Shown here one piece after another: positions 43,749-54,104 of a stretch of DNA of 64,000 nt. The translations under genes and the position numbers were made by a program. The stretch comes from JABDMH01 sp965223165. GTDB lineage: Bacteria; Bacteroidota; Bacteroidia; Chitinophagales; Saprospiraceae. The stretch spans positions 868,001 through 932,000 of the forward strand of contig CBDCVQ010000020.1 in NCBI GenBank assembly GCA_965223165.1, read 5' to 3'. Each line of letters opens with the position of its first letter. Within the stretch, counting starts at the first letter, position 1. The notes below the pieces were generated by a model. The model worked only from the letters and a program-made list of their open reading frames with translations, did not search any database and was not told the DNA's origin.

Positions 43749-46700
43749 TTATTTCACTAGCGTCACGTCGCCCCGGTAGGTCAAGATGCGACCATCAAAG
43801 AATTCTATCTCGACGAGATAAACATAGACGCCGATGTCGGCTTGTTCGCCCGCATAGACACCGTCCCAGATCTGAAGCCCGCTCCGATCGGATGGGAAGG
43901 CGTCCCCGTCATATTTGCTCACCATCTCGCCCCAGCGATTGAACACCCCGGCCGAAAGTATCCGGACGGCTCCCGTGCCGCCAAAGACAATAAAGTTGTC
44001 ATTGAAGCCATCCCCATTCGGAGAAAATCCATTGGGTATGAAGACTTTGCGCGACTTATCTACCCGAATCATGATCTCATCCGTGGCCTGGCAGCCATCG
44101 ATGTCGACGACATTCACCACGAACACTTGATCGTCGATCGGACGAGCCACCGGATCGCCACAATCCATGCACGACAACAATTCGACCGGCGTCCAGCTAA
44201 ACGTGGCTGCGGGAGCCCCACTGTTGACGATCGGTACAAGCTGGATACTATCGCCCAGATCCAACTCAAGGTCTTCACCCAGATCCACCGAGATGGCAGC
44301 TGGCTCCGATACCGAGATCGTGGTGTCGAGCTTGCAGCCCAAGCCATCAAAAACGGTGATCAGATGATCGCCAGCGAAAATCGGCACCTGATTGGTCAGC
44401 AGCTGGCTCGGTCCATTGTCCACGCTAAAGGTGTAGGCGGATCCGGATCCGCCCGATGCGGTATCGACCGTCACCACCGTCTGGAATCCCTGGCAAGCCG
44501 GTTCCTGCGGCGCAGGGATACGAGCCAAAATCCGGTCCGGCTCAGTGATCGTCACACTGGCCGAGTCCTGGCAGCCCTTACTGTCGGTCAGCACAATGGT
44601 GTAATCACCAGCATCTAGATTGGCGGCAGACAGGGTATTCATGGCTGCCCCACCGGTCCAGGTGATGGTGGGTGCCGCATCCCGATTGCCACCGATCCAG
44701 TCCAGGCCTATCTGACCATTGGACTGTCCAAAACATCGGATATTCTGGGTACGCGTCGGATCCACCACCAGCTGTAGCGAGTCCGGCTCGTTGATTGCCA
44801 CTTGTATCTCGGACATGCAGGTGGAATCGGCGGGATCGGTCAGGGTAACCTGATAGATACCCGGAGCCAGATTGGGCCGTGGGAATGTGTTTACGGCAAT
44901 AGGCCAGGTCCTCCCGTCGTTCCAGGCAAAATTGAAGACACCGCCACGACCCGAGGCAGTCACGGTGATCGATCCATCATCCGCTCCAAAACAAGTGATC
45001 TGGCTGGTATCCAGACTGACCATGATGCGCTCGGGAAACCGGGCGTCAATGACGCTGTCGTACACCACACAACCGTCGGCATTGAGCACCGAAAACGGAT
45101 ATAGCCCATCCTCGTCAATCACTACAAAGGGATTGGCCGTCACGGTATCATTAAATGAATGCCACTGGTACCGCTTAGGCCCTCCCACATCAATATCAAG
45201 ACTGTAGATGAAGCCCAAATTGGGTTCATGGCACTGGTTCTGTGGGTCAAATTGCATGGGGGTATTAACGGTGACATTAATGACGGGATCAACAAGCTCT
45301 ATGGAGTCGACAGCCGTGCAGGTGCCGGTCATGTTGGTTTCTGTGACGGAGACGGCATACACTCCCGCTCGCAGATCGGAGATGATCTCCGTAGATTCAC
45401 CCGTAGACCAGGCGATCGTATTGCCGGCCAGGTCTCCCTCTACATGCAGCAAGGCAGCGCTATCGCCAGGACAGACATTGGCCTGATCCAAAATGATCCT
45501 GATCGTCGGCCCGTCGGCCAGGGTCACCGTGGTAGAGTCATAGCAGCCATTGGCATCCAATACCGCCACGCCATAAGTTCCCGCGGTCAGATCGACGATG
45601 CCCGAGATGTTTCGTACGTTCAAGAGCGTCGACGTGTTGCCGATGATCTCGTACCAACTGAAGTCGTATTCGGCCCGACCCTGGTAGGGGGTACCACCAT
45701 TGATCCCCAGGCCCTCGATTCTGCCATCCATCCCATTGGGACAGGAAGGCTGCACCACGAACGGCGTCATTCGTATCGGCGACGGCTCATCGACCTCAAA
45801 CTCGCCCGCGACTTCGCATCCGCTGCCATCGGTCACGGTGACCCCATAGGTACCAGCTCCCAACTGTGACAATACGGTGGCGGTGTCATACAGGATCGAA
45901 TCCGTTATGGGTTGGCTCCAGGCAAAAGTATACGGCGCGGCTTTGTTTAGGTCCACCCCCACGCTGATACCTAGCATCCCATCCGTCAGTCCATTGCACG
46001 TGACATCGGAAGTGGAGTCCAGCGAAATAGCAAGCGACTTTAATGTCCCGAGAGTGAAAGAGTCTTGCACTGAGCATATGCCGCGGGAGAGAGTCAAGAA
46101 GTACTTGCCCGGCCGTACATCGGCCAAGGTATGCGAACGAGACACTGTGGTATCGGCCAACTGAGATCCACCCACATCCGTCCAGACAAAGTTGAAGTCC
46201 GAGCCGGATCCAATCACATCCGTCGTGATCGAGCCCGTGCGACCCTCGCAGACGGCCGGTGTACTGTTGAAGGAAGCCATCAGCGTATCGTCTTCCAACT
46301 GGATGTAGGTCGTATCCGTGCAACCATACGCATCCACGACGATGATCGAGTAATCACCCGCATTGAGATCGGTCAAGCTGTCCAGATTTTGCCGCTGGAG
46401 CCCCGGCCCGGTCCAGGTGGTCCGGTACGGCTCATTGGCCGCGCCCCCGGTGATCCCATGTAGGATGATCTTTCCATCTCCCGAGTTAGAGCACGTCGGG
46501 TCTACCACGGTGGTGTCCACCGCAATGGGGCTATCGGCCAGATCGATGGACTGCCGATCTTCCACGCCATTGTCGTCGGTGACCACAATGGTAAATCGAC
46601 GAGTGGCCACGCTCAAGGGAATAAAGGTGGCGCCGTCCACCCCGCTAATATTGACTATCGTCAGTCTAGTTGCATCGTCCCTGATTTCGTAGGTGTAGGG

Positions 46701-48074
46701 GTCCTCCCCTCCGAAGATGATCAGGCCACCATCGCTCGTCACCCCGTTGTAGCAAGCCGATACGTAGAGCTTGACCTGATCGGGTATGGTGATCTCGATC
46801 GTGCCTGGATCTAGGAGGATGGGGATGTCTTCGGTCTCGCCGGTGATGGTGATGTCCGTAGGATTGCTCGTAAACGCCACCGGTGAACTTGAACCCGGAG
46901 GCCCAATCGCCTTAAAGCAGAGTTCAAACAGGATCTCATCATCCGGCAGCGAGAGACCATTGACCGCAAAGTCTATCCACACGAGCGGCAAGACACCGGT
47001 CGCCGTAGCATCCTCATCTCTGAAGATGTCCCGGATACTCGGATGTATGGACTGAACATTGATAAACTGTAAGATGCTGGCATCCCAGGCCAAGGAGTAG
47101 GCAAACGAGAATACGTCGTTCCAGTTTTTGACGGTGATGGCCACGCAGATGGTATCCTCGGCTGCCACGGTCGTATCTGGCAGATGAAGCTCTACCGGAT
47201 CGACATTGGGCACGCGCACCACAAATTCCTTCGTACAACCATTGTCATCCGTGACGGACAAGATGTAGTTGCCCGCTTGAGGCACCGTGAATGTGGTGGT
47301 ACCACCGTGTGGAATCAGCGCATCAATCGTGCCGACCACGGAGGGGTCTTCGGCATTGACCAGCGTCACCGTATAGTTTGATCCATCGATCTCCGAAATG
47401 CCCCCCTGCAAGCTAAAGGACCCCGCTAAAGAAGTGGCGTCAGGCGTGGAGAAGTCGGTGAGGGTAATGTCGTTAAGGTACAGTACAGAGAACCATTCAT
47501 TCACCGACACATTTAAGCAGCTACCTCCTCCCTCCAGGATACCAAAGTCGTCGTCAAATCGAGTGACTGTGATGGGGGCAAACCACATCGTATCAGCTCT
47601 GCCTCCAAAGAATTGCTGTTGAATTGATCCGTCGTTGAGAAACACCACATCTCCTTCGTGGCTGCCCCTAGCAAACCACAATCCATTATTAGGCGGAGGA
47701 GGATTAACGATTGGGCAATCCATGGCAGTAATGTTATCCAACTCTGGTCCAGAAACAGAAGGTACACAGCTATAGAAGGCATAGCCTATCCCGGAGGCCG
47801 TAAGCGGATCCGGATCTCCTGCAAAGTCGTGATCACCGTTGTGGTTAATGAAGATCTGATCACCGTGACAGAGCACAATGGGCTGCTGACCCGCAAGGTT
47901 GCTTTGAGCTCGAAGCGGAGTAATGCTTGCAATCGTTCCCGCATCCATCACGTCATCGCAGGCACTTCGCGAACCATCATTGGAAACCAGCAGGATTTCC
48001 GCCTTTTGAGCTATCGCCGGTGTCATCGACAAGACCAGACAGACCGCCCCTATCAGTTTCATGGGTTGGATCAT
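43749..48074 (-). CDS. Giant T9SS-secreted adhesin with cohesin-like and SprB-type repeats
   Basis: About 1441 residues. Start 48074 (MIQPMKLIGAVCLVLSMTPAIAQ); ATGs at 48080 and 48062 are alternatives. An N-terminal non-repetitive region precedes a cohesin-like beta domain at about 293-410 (ICVAITVKNWNDVFSFAYSLAWDASILQFINV). Then come about eight to ten SprB-like repeats of 80-90 residues, each with GxY..tvtDxxGC-type ends such as AGDYSIIVVDAYGC, AGTYGVTVTDGSGC, AGDYTIVLTDSKGC. The C-terminus, FIPNGFSPNGDGFNDNFIVFGG...WDGVYAGEQADIGVYVYLVEI, is the T9SS type B sorting domain. SprB repeats occur in gliding/attachment adhesins. The gene is monocistronic. Confidence 0.9.
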   Translation of the reverse strand: MIQPMKLIGAVCLVLSMTPAIAQKAEILLVSNDGSRSACDDVMDAGTIASITPLRAQSNLAGQQPIVLCHGDQIFINHNGDHDFAGDPDPLTASGIGYAFYSCVPSVSGPELDNITAMDCPIVNPPPPNNGLWFARGSHEGDVVFLNDGSIQQQFFGGRADTMWFAPITVTRFDDDFGILEGGGSCLNVSVNEWFSVLYLNDITLTDFSTPDATSLAGSFSLQGGISEIDGSNYTVTLVNAEDPSVVGTIDALIPHGGTTTFTVPQAGNYILSVTDDNGCTKEFVVRVPNVDPVELHLPDTTVAAEDTICVAITVKNWNDVFSFAYSLAWDASILQFINVQSIHPSIRDIFRDEDATATGVLPLVWIDFAVNGLSLPDDEILFELCFKAIGPPGSSSPVAFTSNPTDITITGETEDIPILLDPGTIEITIPDQVKLYVSACYNGVTSDGGLIIFGGEDPYTYEIRDDATRLTIVNISGVDGATFIPLSVATRRFTIVVTDDNGVEDRQSIDLADSPIAVDTTVVDPTCSNSGDGKIILHGITGGAANEPYRTTWTGPGLQRQNLDSLTDLNAGDYSIIVVDAYGCTDTTYIQLEDDTLMASFNSTPAVCEGRTGSITTDVIGSGSDFNFVWTDVGGSQLADTTVSRSHTLADVRPGKYFLTLSRGICSVQDSFTLGTLKSLAISLDSTSDVTCNGLTDGMLGISVGVDLNKAAPYTFAWSQPITDSILYDTATVLSQLGAGTYGVTVTDGSGCEVAGEFEVDEPSPIRMTPFVVQPSCPNGMDGRIEGLGINGGTPYQGRAEYDFSWYEIIGNTSTLLNVRNISGIVDLTAGTYGVAVLDANGCYDSTTVTLADGPTIRIILDQANVCPGDSAALLHVEGDLAGNTIAWSTGESTEIISDLRAGVYAVSVTETNMTGTCTAVDSIELVDPVINVTVNTPMQFDPQNQCHEPNLGFIYSLDIDVGGPKRYQWHSFNDTVTANPFVVIDEDGLYPFSVLNADGCVVYDSVIDARFPERIMVSLDTSQITCFGADDGSITVTASGRGGVFNFAWNDGRTWPIAVNTFPRPNLAPGIYQVTLTDPADSTCMSEIQVAINEPDSLQLVVDPTRTQNIRCFGQSNGQIGLDWIGGNRDAAPTITWTGGAAMNTLSAANLDAGDYTIVLTDSKGCQDSASVTITEPDRILARIPAPQEPACQGFQTVVTVDTASGGSGSAYTFSVDNGPSQLLTNQVPIFAGDHLITVFDGLGCKLDTTISVSEPAAISVDLGEDLELDLGDSIQLVPIVNSGAPAATFSWTPVELLSCMDCGDPVARPIDDQVFVVNVVDIDGCQATDEIMIRVDKSRKVFIPNGFSPNGDGFNDNFIVFGGTGAVRILSAGVFNRWGEMVSKYDGDAFPSDRSGLQIWDGVYAGEQADIGVYVYLVEIEFFDGRILTYRGDVTLVK

Positions 48075-48667
48075 GAACAAACCTTTACTGAGAAGCGTGC
48101 AAATATAGTTCGTAATCCCATGTGGCTTTCTCGTTTTTCAACAAACAATAACTTCAACGATACCCAAAATCTAATATTGCTCCCTTCTGTAGAAGCCATA
48201 AGGAGGCCCTGAGAGACCGTTGGTCACACGTCCTCGATAGGCACGATAAGACCAATCCCAAATTCGTTGCCTGCGCCAAGTCGACCCGCTAGCCTTTTAA
48301 CAAATCTGTCCTGCGCCGCCAGGGCTGTCCTCCTACCATCCAACCTTCGTAGGCGTGCCGATCCGGCATCCTCAAAGACGAAGCGAGTCAAATGTATCCG
48401 CGGGAGCCGACGGCTCTTGGGGCGGGGCAACCACCTTCACAGGCAGCGGAAAGGGCCCCTATCCATTCGATGGGGTCAAATTTAATGCCATTCGGCTATT
48501 TAAAAGGCCCTTATATATGTTAAAATGTAGTAATGGGTACAAAATTTGCGAGAAATTGCTGGATCTGGAGACCGGTGAGATCCCCGGATCATTGCCGGAT
48601 CACTGGTGCCGCAACGCTGGGCCTATAGCGCATTTTTTATACCTTGCAGCGCACTTTTTACGTCGAT
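48075..48667. other. Intergenic region before fabH
   Basis: About 590 bases. The first 110 bases are AT-rich and should hold the adhesin promoter. A minus-strand frame at 48224-48430 is arginine-rich, low in complexity and not convincing. No RNA gene or clear repeat seen. Confidence 0.45.
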
Positions 48668-49663
48668 ATGGGAGTAACTAAGGCTAGTATTGTGGGTGTC
48701 CACGGCTACATTCCAGAGTACGTGCTCACCAATGCTGAGCTCGAAACTATGGTCGAGACCTCTGATGAGTGGATCAGCACCAGGACAGGCATCAAGGAGA
48801 GGCACATACTGAAGGACGAGGGCAAGGCGACATCTGACATGGCGGTAGAGGCGATCAAGGGGCTCCTCGCAAAGACCAATACCAAGCCGGAAGACATCGA
48901 TCTCACCATCTGCGGTACGGTCACTCCGGACATGGTTTTTCCGGACACGGCCAACACGATCAACCACAAGATTGGAGCCACAAATGCCTGGGGATTTGAC
49001 ATTAATGCCGCCTGCTCGGGTTTTCTCTTTTCGCTCAGTACGGCCGCCCGCTTTGTAGAGTCGGGACGATATAAGAAAGTGATCGTGGTGGGGGCCGATA
49101 CGATGTCCTCCATAGTCAATTACGAAGACCGGACGACCTGCATCCTTTTTGGCGACGGAGCAGGTGCTGTACTCCTCGAGCCCTCCAGCAATGGCACCGG
49201 TCTCCAGGACGAAATCCTCAAAGGGGATGGAGCAGGGCGAGACTACCTCTTTATGAAAGCCGGTGGTTCGCTACGTCCGCCCACGCCTGAGACGGTCGCT
49301 CAAAAGGAGCACTATGTCAAGCAAGACGGTGCACCGGTCTTTAAGGCAGCCATCAAGGGTATGACAAATACGGTGCGTGAACTGCTGGATCGCAATCAGC
49401 TATCCGGTGATGACATCGCCTGGCTGGTGCCACATCAAGCAAATAAGCGCATCCTGACCTCCGTGGCCAACGCCCTGGATTTTCCCATAGAACGGGTGAT
49501 GATCAACATTGAAAAATACGGCAATACCACAGCGGCGACCATTCCCCTCTGCCTATGGGAATGGGAAAATCAGCTGAAAAAATCGGACAAACTGATCCTG
49601 ACCGCCTTTGGAGGAGGATTTACCTGGGGAGCGACCTATCTCACCTGGGCTTACGACGGATAA
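48668..49663 (+). CDS. fabH: 3-oxoacyl-ACP synthase III
   Basis: 331 residues from ATG 48668. The catalytic triad is visible: Cys in NAACSGF (about 115), His in VPHQANKRI (about 256), Asn in EKYGNTTAATIP (about 286). TSDEWISTRTGIKER near the start is the CoA-binding signature. It starts fatty acid synthesis from acyl-CoA and malonyl-ACP. Followed by efp, accB, accC, a conserved group for starting fatty acid synthesis. Confidence 0.96.
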   Translation: MGVTKASIVGVHGYIPEYVLTNAELETMVETSDEWISTRTGIKERHILKDEGKATSDMAVEAIKGLLAKTNTKPEDIDLTICGTVTPDMVFPDTANTINHKIGATNAWGFDINAACSGFLFSLSTAARFVESGRYKKVIVVGADTMSSIVNYEDRTTCILFGDGAGAVLLEPSSNGTGLQDEILKGDGAGRDYLFMKAGGSLRPPTPETVAQKEHYVKQDGAPVFKAAIKGMTNTVRELLDRNQLSGDDIAWLVPHQANKRILTSVANALDFPIERVMINIEKYGNTTAATIPLCLWEWENQLKKSDKLILTAFGGGFTWGATYLTWAYDG

Positions 49664-49727
49664 CTTCAGGGAGATTCCGGCAAATGTTTAAATTACTCTG
49701 ACAAAACGAAAGATCTACGCTCCGTAA

Positions 49728-50294
49728 ATGGCAAATACTTCTGACATCCGCAACGGCTTGTGTATCAACTGGAACAACGACATCTACACAGTCGTGGAGT
49801 TTCAGCATGTCAAGCCCGGAAAAGGCAATGCCTTTGTGCGCACCAAGTTGAAAAGCATCACCTCAGGCAAGAATATCGAATATACTTTTCCGGCCGGACA
49901 CAAGATCGATCCGGTCAGGGTAGAGCGCCGCAAGTTTCAGTACCTCTACGGCGATGATTCGGGCTATCACTTCATGAACAATGAGACCTACGAGCAAGTC
50001 ATGATCGTGCCCGAAATGATCGACAACGCACAGTTTCTCAAGGAGGGCGGATTGATCGACATCCTCTATCACGCCGAAAAAGAAGTGCCCTTGTCTGTGG
50101 AACTACCACAAAACATCGTGGTCGAGATCACCTACACGGAGCCCGGCGTCAAAGGAGACACGGCCACCAACACCCTTAAACCTGCCAAAATCGAGACCGG
50201 TGCCGAAGTGCGGGTGCCCCTCTTCATCAACGAAGGAGACCTGGTCAAAATCGACACCCGAACCGGCGACTACCTCGAACGTGTAAAAAAATAA
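49728..50294 (+). CDS. efp: Translation elongation factor P
   Basis: 188 residues, three beta-barrel domains. The modifiable Lys32 lies in HVKPGKGNAF. The C-terminus has the EF-P signature VPLFINEGDLVKIDTRTGDYLERV. Relieves stalling at polyproline. The accB start follows the stop by 2 bases. Confidence 0.97.
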   Translation: MANTSDIRNGLCINWNNDIYTVVEFQHVKPGKGNAFVRTKLKSITSGKNIEYTFPAGHKIDPVRVERRKFQYLYGDDSGYHFMNNETYEQVMIVPEMIDNAQFLKEGGLIDILYHAEKEVPLSVELPQNIVVEITYTEPGVKGDTATNTLKPAKIETGAEVRVPLFINEGDLVKIDTRTGDYLERVKK

Positions 50295-50296
50295 CG

Positions 50297-50785
50297 ATGG
50301 ACTTCAAGCAAATCACTGACCTGATCAAATTGGTCAGTAAGAGTAATCTGATTGAACTGCGACTAAAAGACGGAGACTTTGAGATCTCCATTCTCACTAG
50401 CAAGCATGGCAAGTCGCAGGCCAAGGAGGGCGCCACACATGTGACGCCGGTCGTGGCCGCTCCGGTAGCCGTTCCTGCCCCGGCCCCACCGGCAGAAGCC
50501 CCTGCAAAGCCGGCAGCCCCCACTCCCGAGAGTGCCGCAGAACCGGAATACCTGGAGATCCGATCCCCCATGGTTGGCACCTTCTACCGGTCCGCCTCAC
50601 CTGACAAGCCCCCCTATGTCAAGGTGGGTGACATGATCGAGCAAGGCTCCGTGGTGTGCATCATTGAAGCCATGAAACTTTTCAATGAGATCGAGTCAGA
50701 GATTAGTGGCAAAGTAGCCAAAGTACTGGTGGAAGATGCCACCCCTGTAGAATACGACCAAGTCCTGTTTTTAGTCGAACCATAA
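50297..50785 (+). CDS. accB: Biotin carboxyl carrier protein of acetyl-CoA carboxylase
   Basis: 162 residues. N-terminal helix, an Ala/Pro-rich linker (about 54-85) and a biotinyl domain with Lys127 in CIIEAMKLFNEIE. Carries carboxyl groups from AccC to carboxyltransferase. Confidence 0.96.
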   Translation: MDFKQITDLIKLVSKSNLIELRLKDGDFEISILTSKHGKSQAKEGATHVTPVVAAPVAVPAPAPPAEAPAKPAAPTPESAAEPEYLEIRSPMVGTFYRSASPDKPPYVKVGDMIEQGSVVCIIEAMKLFNEIESEISGKVAKVLVEDATPVEYDQVLFLVEP

Positions 50786-50813
50786 GAGGCTCGCCCTCCA
50801 AATCGAACACCAA

Positions 50814-52157
50814 ATGTTTAACAAAGTCCTGATTGCCAATCGAGGAGAAATTGCGCTGCGGATCATCCGCACCTGCAAGGAGATGGGCATTCAAACGGTC
50901 GCGGTATACTCCACTGCCGATCGGGAGAGTCTTCATGTTCGCTTTGCTGACGAAGCCGTCTGCATCGGCCCTCCGATGTCCACGGAGTCGTATCTCAGCA
51001 TCCCAAAGATTATGGCTGCCGTCGAGATCACCAATGCCGATGGCGTACATCCCGGCTACGGCTTTCTCGCCGAAAACGCGGACTTTGCCGAGGTTTGCGC
51101 GGAGTACGGCACCAAGTTTATTGGCCCACTGCCCTCCATGATCCGAGCCATGGGCGATAAGATCACCGCCAAGGAAACCATGATCAAGGCCAAGGTACCC
51201 GTCGTGCCGGGATCGGACGGATTGATCGACAGTGTCGATGAAGGCAAGAAGATCGCTGCAAAGATCGGGTATCCGGTCATGTTGAAAGCGACGGCCGGCG
51301 GTGGTGGAAAGGGCATGCGCATCGTCACGGAGGCGGACGAATTTGAATCGCAGTGGGACGCGGCCCGTCAGGAGGCGGCTGCATCCTTTAGCAATGATGG
51401 TATCTACATCGAAAAGTTTGTGGAGGAGCCACGACACATCGAGTTTCAGATCATCGGCGACCAATTTGGCAAAGTCGCTCACCTCTCCGAACGGGATTGT
51501 TCCATCCAGCGACGACACCAAAAGCTTGTGGAAGAAGCACCCTCGCCCTTTCTCGACAAGAGTCTACGCAAGAAGATGGGCGAGGCCGCCATCAAGGCCG
51601 GTAAGGCTATCAACTACGAAGGGGTGGGTACCGTAGAGTTTTTGGTAGACAAGCACAAGAAATTCTACTTCATGGAGATGAATACCCGTATCCAGGTAGA
51701 GCATCCGGTCACCGAAGAGGTCATTGACCATGACCTGATCAAAGAGCAAATCAAGGTGGCAGCGGGCATTCCGATCAAGGGAGACAACTATGTACCCACC
51801 TTGCATGCGATGGAATGCCGGATCAATGCCGAGGATCCGTTCAACGGATTCAGACCCAGTCCCGGCACCATCACCTCGTTTCACAGCGCCAAGGGTCATG
51901 GGGTACGAGTGGATACCCATGTGTACGCCGGCTACACCGTGCCTCCCTATTACGACTCGATGATCGCCAAGCTCATCTGCAAGGCGCAGACACGTGAAGA
52001 GTGCATTACCAAAATGGAGCGGGCCCTGGACGAGTTTATCATCGAAGGCGTTAAGACGACCATACCCTTTCATAAGCAGCTCATGCGATCGGAGGCTTTC
52101 CGATCGGGAAATTTTGACACTTCCTTCCTGCAGTCCTTCCAGTTGAAACCGGAGTAG
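50814..52157 (+). CDS. accC: Biotin carboxylase subunit of acetyl-CoA carboxylase
   Basis: 447 residues. ATP-grasp enzyme with KVLIANRGEIALRIIRT at the start, VMLKATAGGGGKGMR (about 157-171, glycine-rich lid), RDCSIQRRHQKLVEEAPSP, FYFMEMNTRIQVEHPVTE (about 283-300). Carboxylates biotin on AccB. 28 bases after accB. Confidence 0.97.
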   Translation: MFNKVLIANRGEIALRIIRTCKEMGIQTVAVYSTADRESLHVRFADEAVCIGPPMSTESYLSIPKIMAAVEITNADGVHPGYGFLAENADFAEVCAEYGTKFIGPLPSMIRAMGDKITAKETMIKAKVPVVPGSDGLIDSVDEGKKIAAKIGYPVMLKATAGGGGKGMRIVTEADEFESQWDAARQEAAASFSNDGIYIEKFVEEPRHIEFQIIGDQFGKVAHLSERDCSIQRRHQKLVEEAPSPFLDKSLRKKMGEAAIKAGKAINYEGVGTVEFLVDKHKKFYFMEMNTRIQVEHPVTEEVIDHDLIKEQIKVAAGIPIKGDNYVPTLHAMECRINAEDPFNGFRPSPGTITSFHSAKGHGVRVDTHVYAGYTVPPYYDSMIAKLICKAQTREECITKMERALDEFIIEGVKTTIPFHKQLMRSEAFRSGNFDTSFLQSFQLKPE

Positions 52158-52280
52158 GAATTGCAAGTAGATAACATCCCAAGTGGTTGCAGATACCTAA
52201 CTTGCAGCCACACAACCATTCGAACGGACCAACTGTTCTGTTGTACCCCATCGGTTTAGAATAGCAAATGCCAGCAACAC

Positions 52281-54098
52281 GTGAGGACGTTTTGGAAGCT
52301 CTTTAGAAATCTAGCCAAATACAAGGTGCTCGTTGCTGGCAACGTGGTGAGCAACGTGCTCGTAGCACTCTTCACGGTGGTGAGCATCCCGGTCATCATC
52401 CCCTTCTTTGAGATTCTTTTTGACCAGGTAGAGGCCGTCTCCGAGCCTGAGCCCCTCACATTTTCACTCTCATCGGTGGTCGAGTGGGGCCAGTATCACT
52501 ACAGTGACTTGATCGCCCAGCAGGGTAGGCAAAACGCCCTCCTGTACACTTGCTCCTTCATCGTGTTGGTATTCTTGCTAAAAAATCTCTTCCGATATCT
52601 TTCCCTGGCCTTTCTGGTCCCGGTGCGAAACGGGATCGTCAAGGACATGCGAGAGCAGCTGTATGCGAAAATTCTGGCGCTGCCCATCGGTTACTACAGC
52701 AACGAGCGCAAAGGGGACCTCATCGCCCGCGTATCGACGGATGTGCAGGAGATCGAGCATAGCATCCTCAATGTGATCGAGGTGCTGGTAAAGTCTCCCC
52801 TCATCACCATCGGGTGCATAGGCTTCATGCTCTACGTCAGTCCCGGTCTGACCCTCTTTGTATTCGTATTGATCATATTTACGGCCCTGATCATTGGCGG
52901 GATCTCGCGCACCCTCAAGCGCAAATCCCACCAAGCACAAAGCAAGTTGGGCACCATCATTTCGACGGTCGATGAGACCATTGCCGGCCTGAAGATCATC
53001 AAGGGATTTGGTGCGGAGGCCTTTTTCAGCCGCCAGTTCAGTCGAGACAATAATCGATACAAAAACCTGCTCAATCGCATCTTGTGGCGACGAGATCTGT
53101 CCAGTCCGCTCTCCGAATTTCTAGGTATCGTCACCGTGGCCGCCCTCCTCTGGTATGGATCCTCCCAAGTCTTCAGCGGGCAACTGGAGCCCAGCACCTT
53201 CTTTGCCTTTCTCTTTGCTTTTTTTAATGTGATCGAACCCGCCAAGTCCTTTTCAAAGGCCTACTATGATATCCAAAAGGGGCTTGCCGCGGCCGATCGT
53301 GTGGAGGAAGTAATGCAGCAACCCATCGAGCTGGTGGACCCCGATAATCCATTGGACATCAATGGCTTGAACAAAGGAGTCGAATTTAAGAACGTGTGGT
53401 TTAGGTATGCGGAACATGAGCCGTACGTGCTACAAGACATCGATCTGCGCATACCCGTAGGCAAGCTGGTGGCGATCGTCGGCGCCTCGGGATCTGGCAA
53501 GACCACAATCATTGACCTACTAAACCGTTTTTATGATGTCAGCAAAGGACAGATCCTGCTAGATGGCAAGGATCTCCGATCACTGCGGATGAAGGATATT
53601 CGCTCGCTGATGTCCATTGTTTCTCAGGAACCGGTCATCTTTAATGATACCATATACAACAATATCTCCTTTGGCATGAGCGACCTCACCCGGGAGGATG
53701 TGATTGAGGCAGCCAAAATCGCTAATGCCCATACATTCATCCAAGAGACCGAATCCGGCTACGATACGGTCGTAGGAGATCGAGGGGTGAAGTTGAGTGG
53801 CGGTCAGCGCCAGCGCCTTACCCTAGCCCGAGCCATCCTCAAAGACGCTCCGCTCCTCATCCTGGACGAGGCTACCTCTGCGCTTGACAGCGAGTCTGAG
53901 CGGGCCGTACAGGATGCCCTGCAGCGCATTTTGAAGGGCCGGACCGTCATATCGATCGCTCATCGCCTCTCCACTATACAGCATGCAGACATCATCTTCG
54001 TGATCAAAGGTGGCAGGATCATTGAAAAAGGTAAACACAGTGATCTCTTGCAAGAGGATGGCGAATACCGCAAGTTTGTGGAATTACAGGCATTTTAG
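52281..54098 (+). CDS. MsbA-like ABC exporter (fused membrane and ATPase domains)
   Basis: 605 residues, GTG start at 52281 giving MRTFWKLFRNLAKYK; no suitable ATG is in frame. Six transmembrane helices to about residue 330, then the ATPase: Walker A GASGSGKTT (about 398-406), Q-loop SIVSQEP, signature LSGGQRQRL (about 507-515), Walker B LLILDEATSALD, H-loop IAHRLST. Probably exports lipid A-core or another lipid. Confidence 0.92.
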   Translation: MRTFWKLFRNLAKYKVLVAGNVVSNVLVALFTVVSIPVIIPFFEILFDQVEAVSEPEPLTFSLSSVVEWGQYHYSDLIAQQGRQNALLYTCSFIVLVFLLKNLFRYLSLAFLVPVRNGIVKDMREQLYAKILALPIGYYSNERKGDLIARVSTDVQEIEHSILNVIEVLVKSPLITIGCIGFMLYVSPGLTLFVFVLIIFTALIIGGISRTLKRKSHQAQSKLGTIISTVDETIAGLKIIKGFGAEAFFSRQFSRDNNRYKNLLNRILWRRDLSSPLSEFLGIVTVAALLWYGSSQVFSGQLEPSTFFAFLFAFFNVIEPAKSFSKAYYDIQKGLAAADRVEEVMQQPIELVDPDNPLDINGLNKGVEFKNVWFRYAEHEPYVLQDIDLRIPVGKLVAIVGASGSGKTTIIDLLNRFYDVSKGQILLDGKDLRSLRMKDIRSLMSIVSQEPVIFNDTIYNNISFGMSDLTREDVIEAAKIANAHTFIQETESGYDTVVGDRGVKLSGGQRQRLTLARAILKDAPLLILDEATSALDSESERAVQDALQRILKGRTVISIAHRLSTIQHADIIFVIKGGRIIEKGKHSDLLQEDGEYRKFVELQAF

Positions 54099-54104
54099 AA
54101 GCAG

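Noticed and set aside
43842..46692. Several plus-strand frames opposite the adhesin
   Set aside because: Antisense shadows of the SprB-type repeats, rich in Arg/His/Ile with no family features.
48224..48430. 68-codon minus-strand frame before fabH
   Set aside because: Arg/Leu-rich, no start context, no domain, not adjacent to a related gene.
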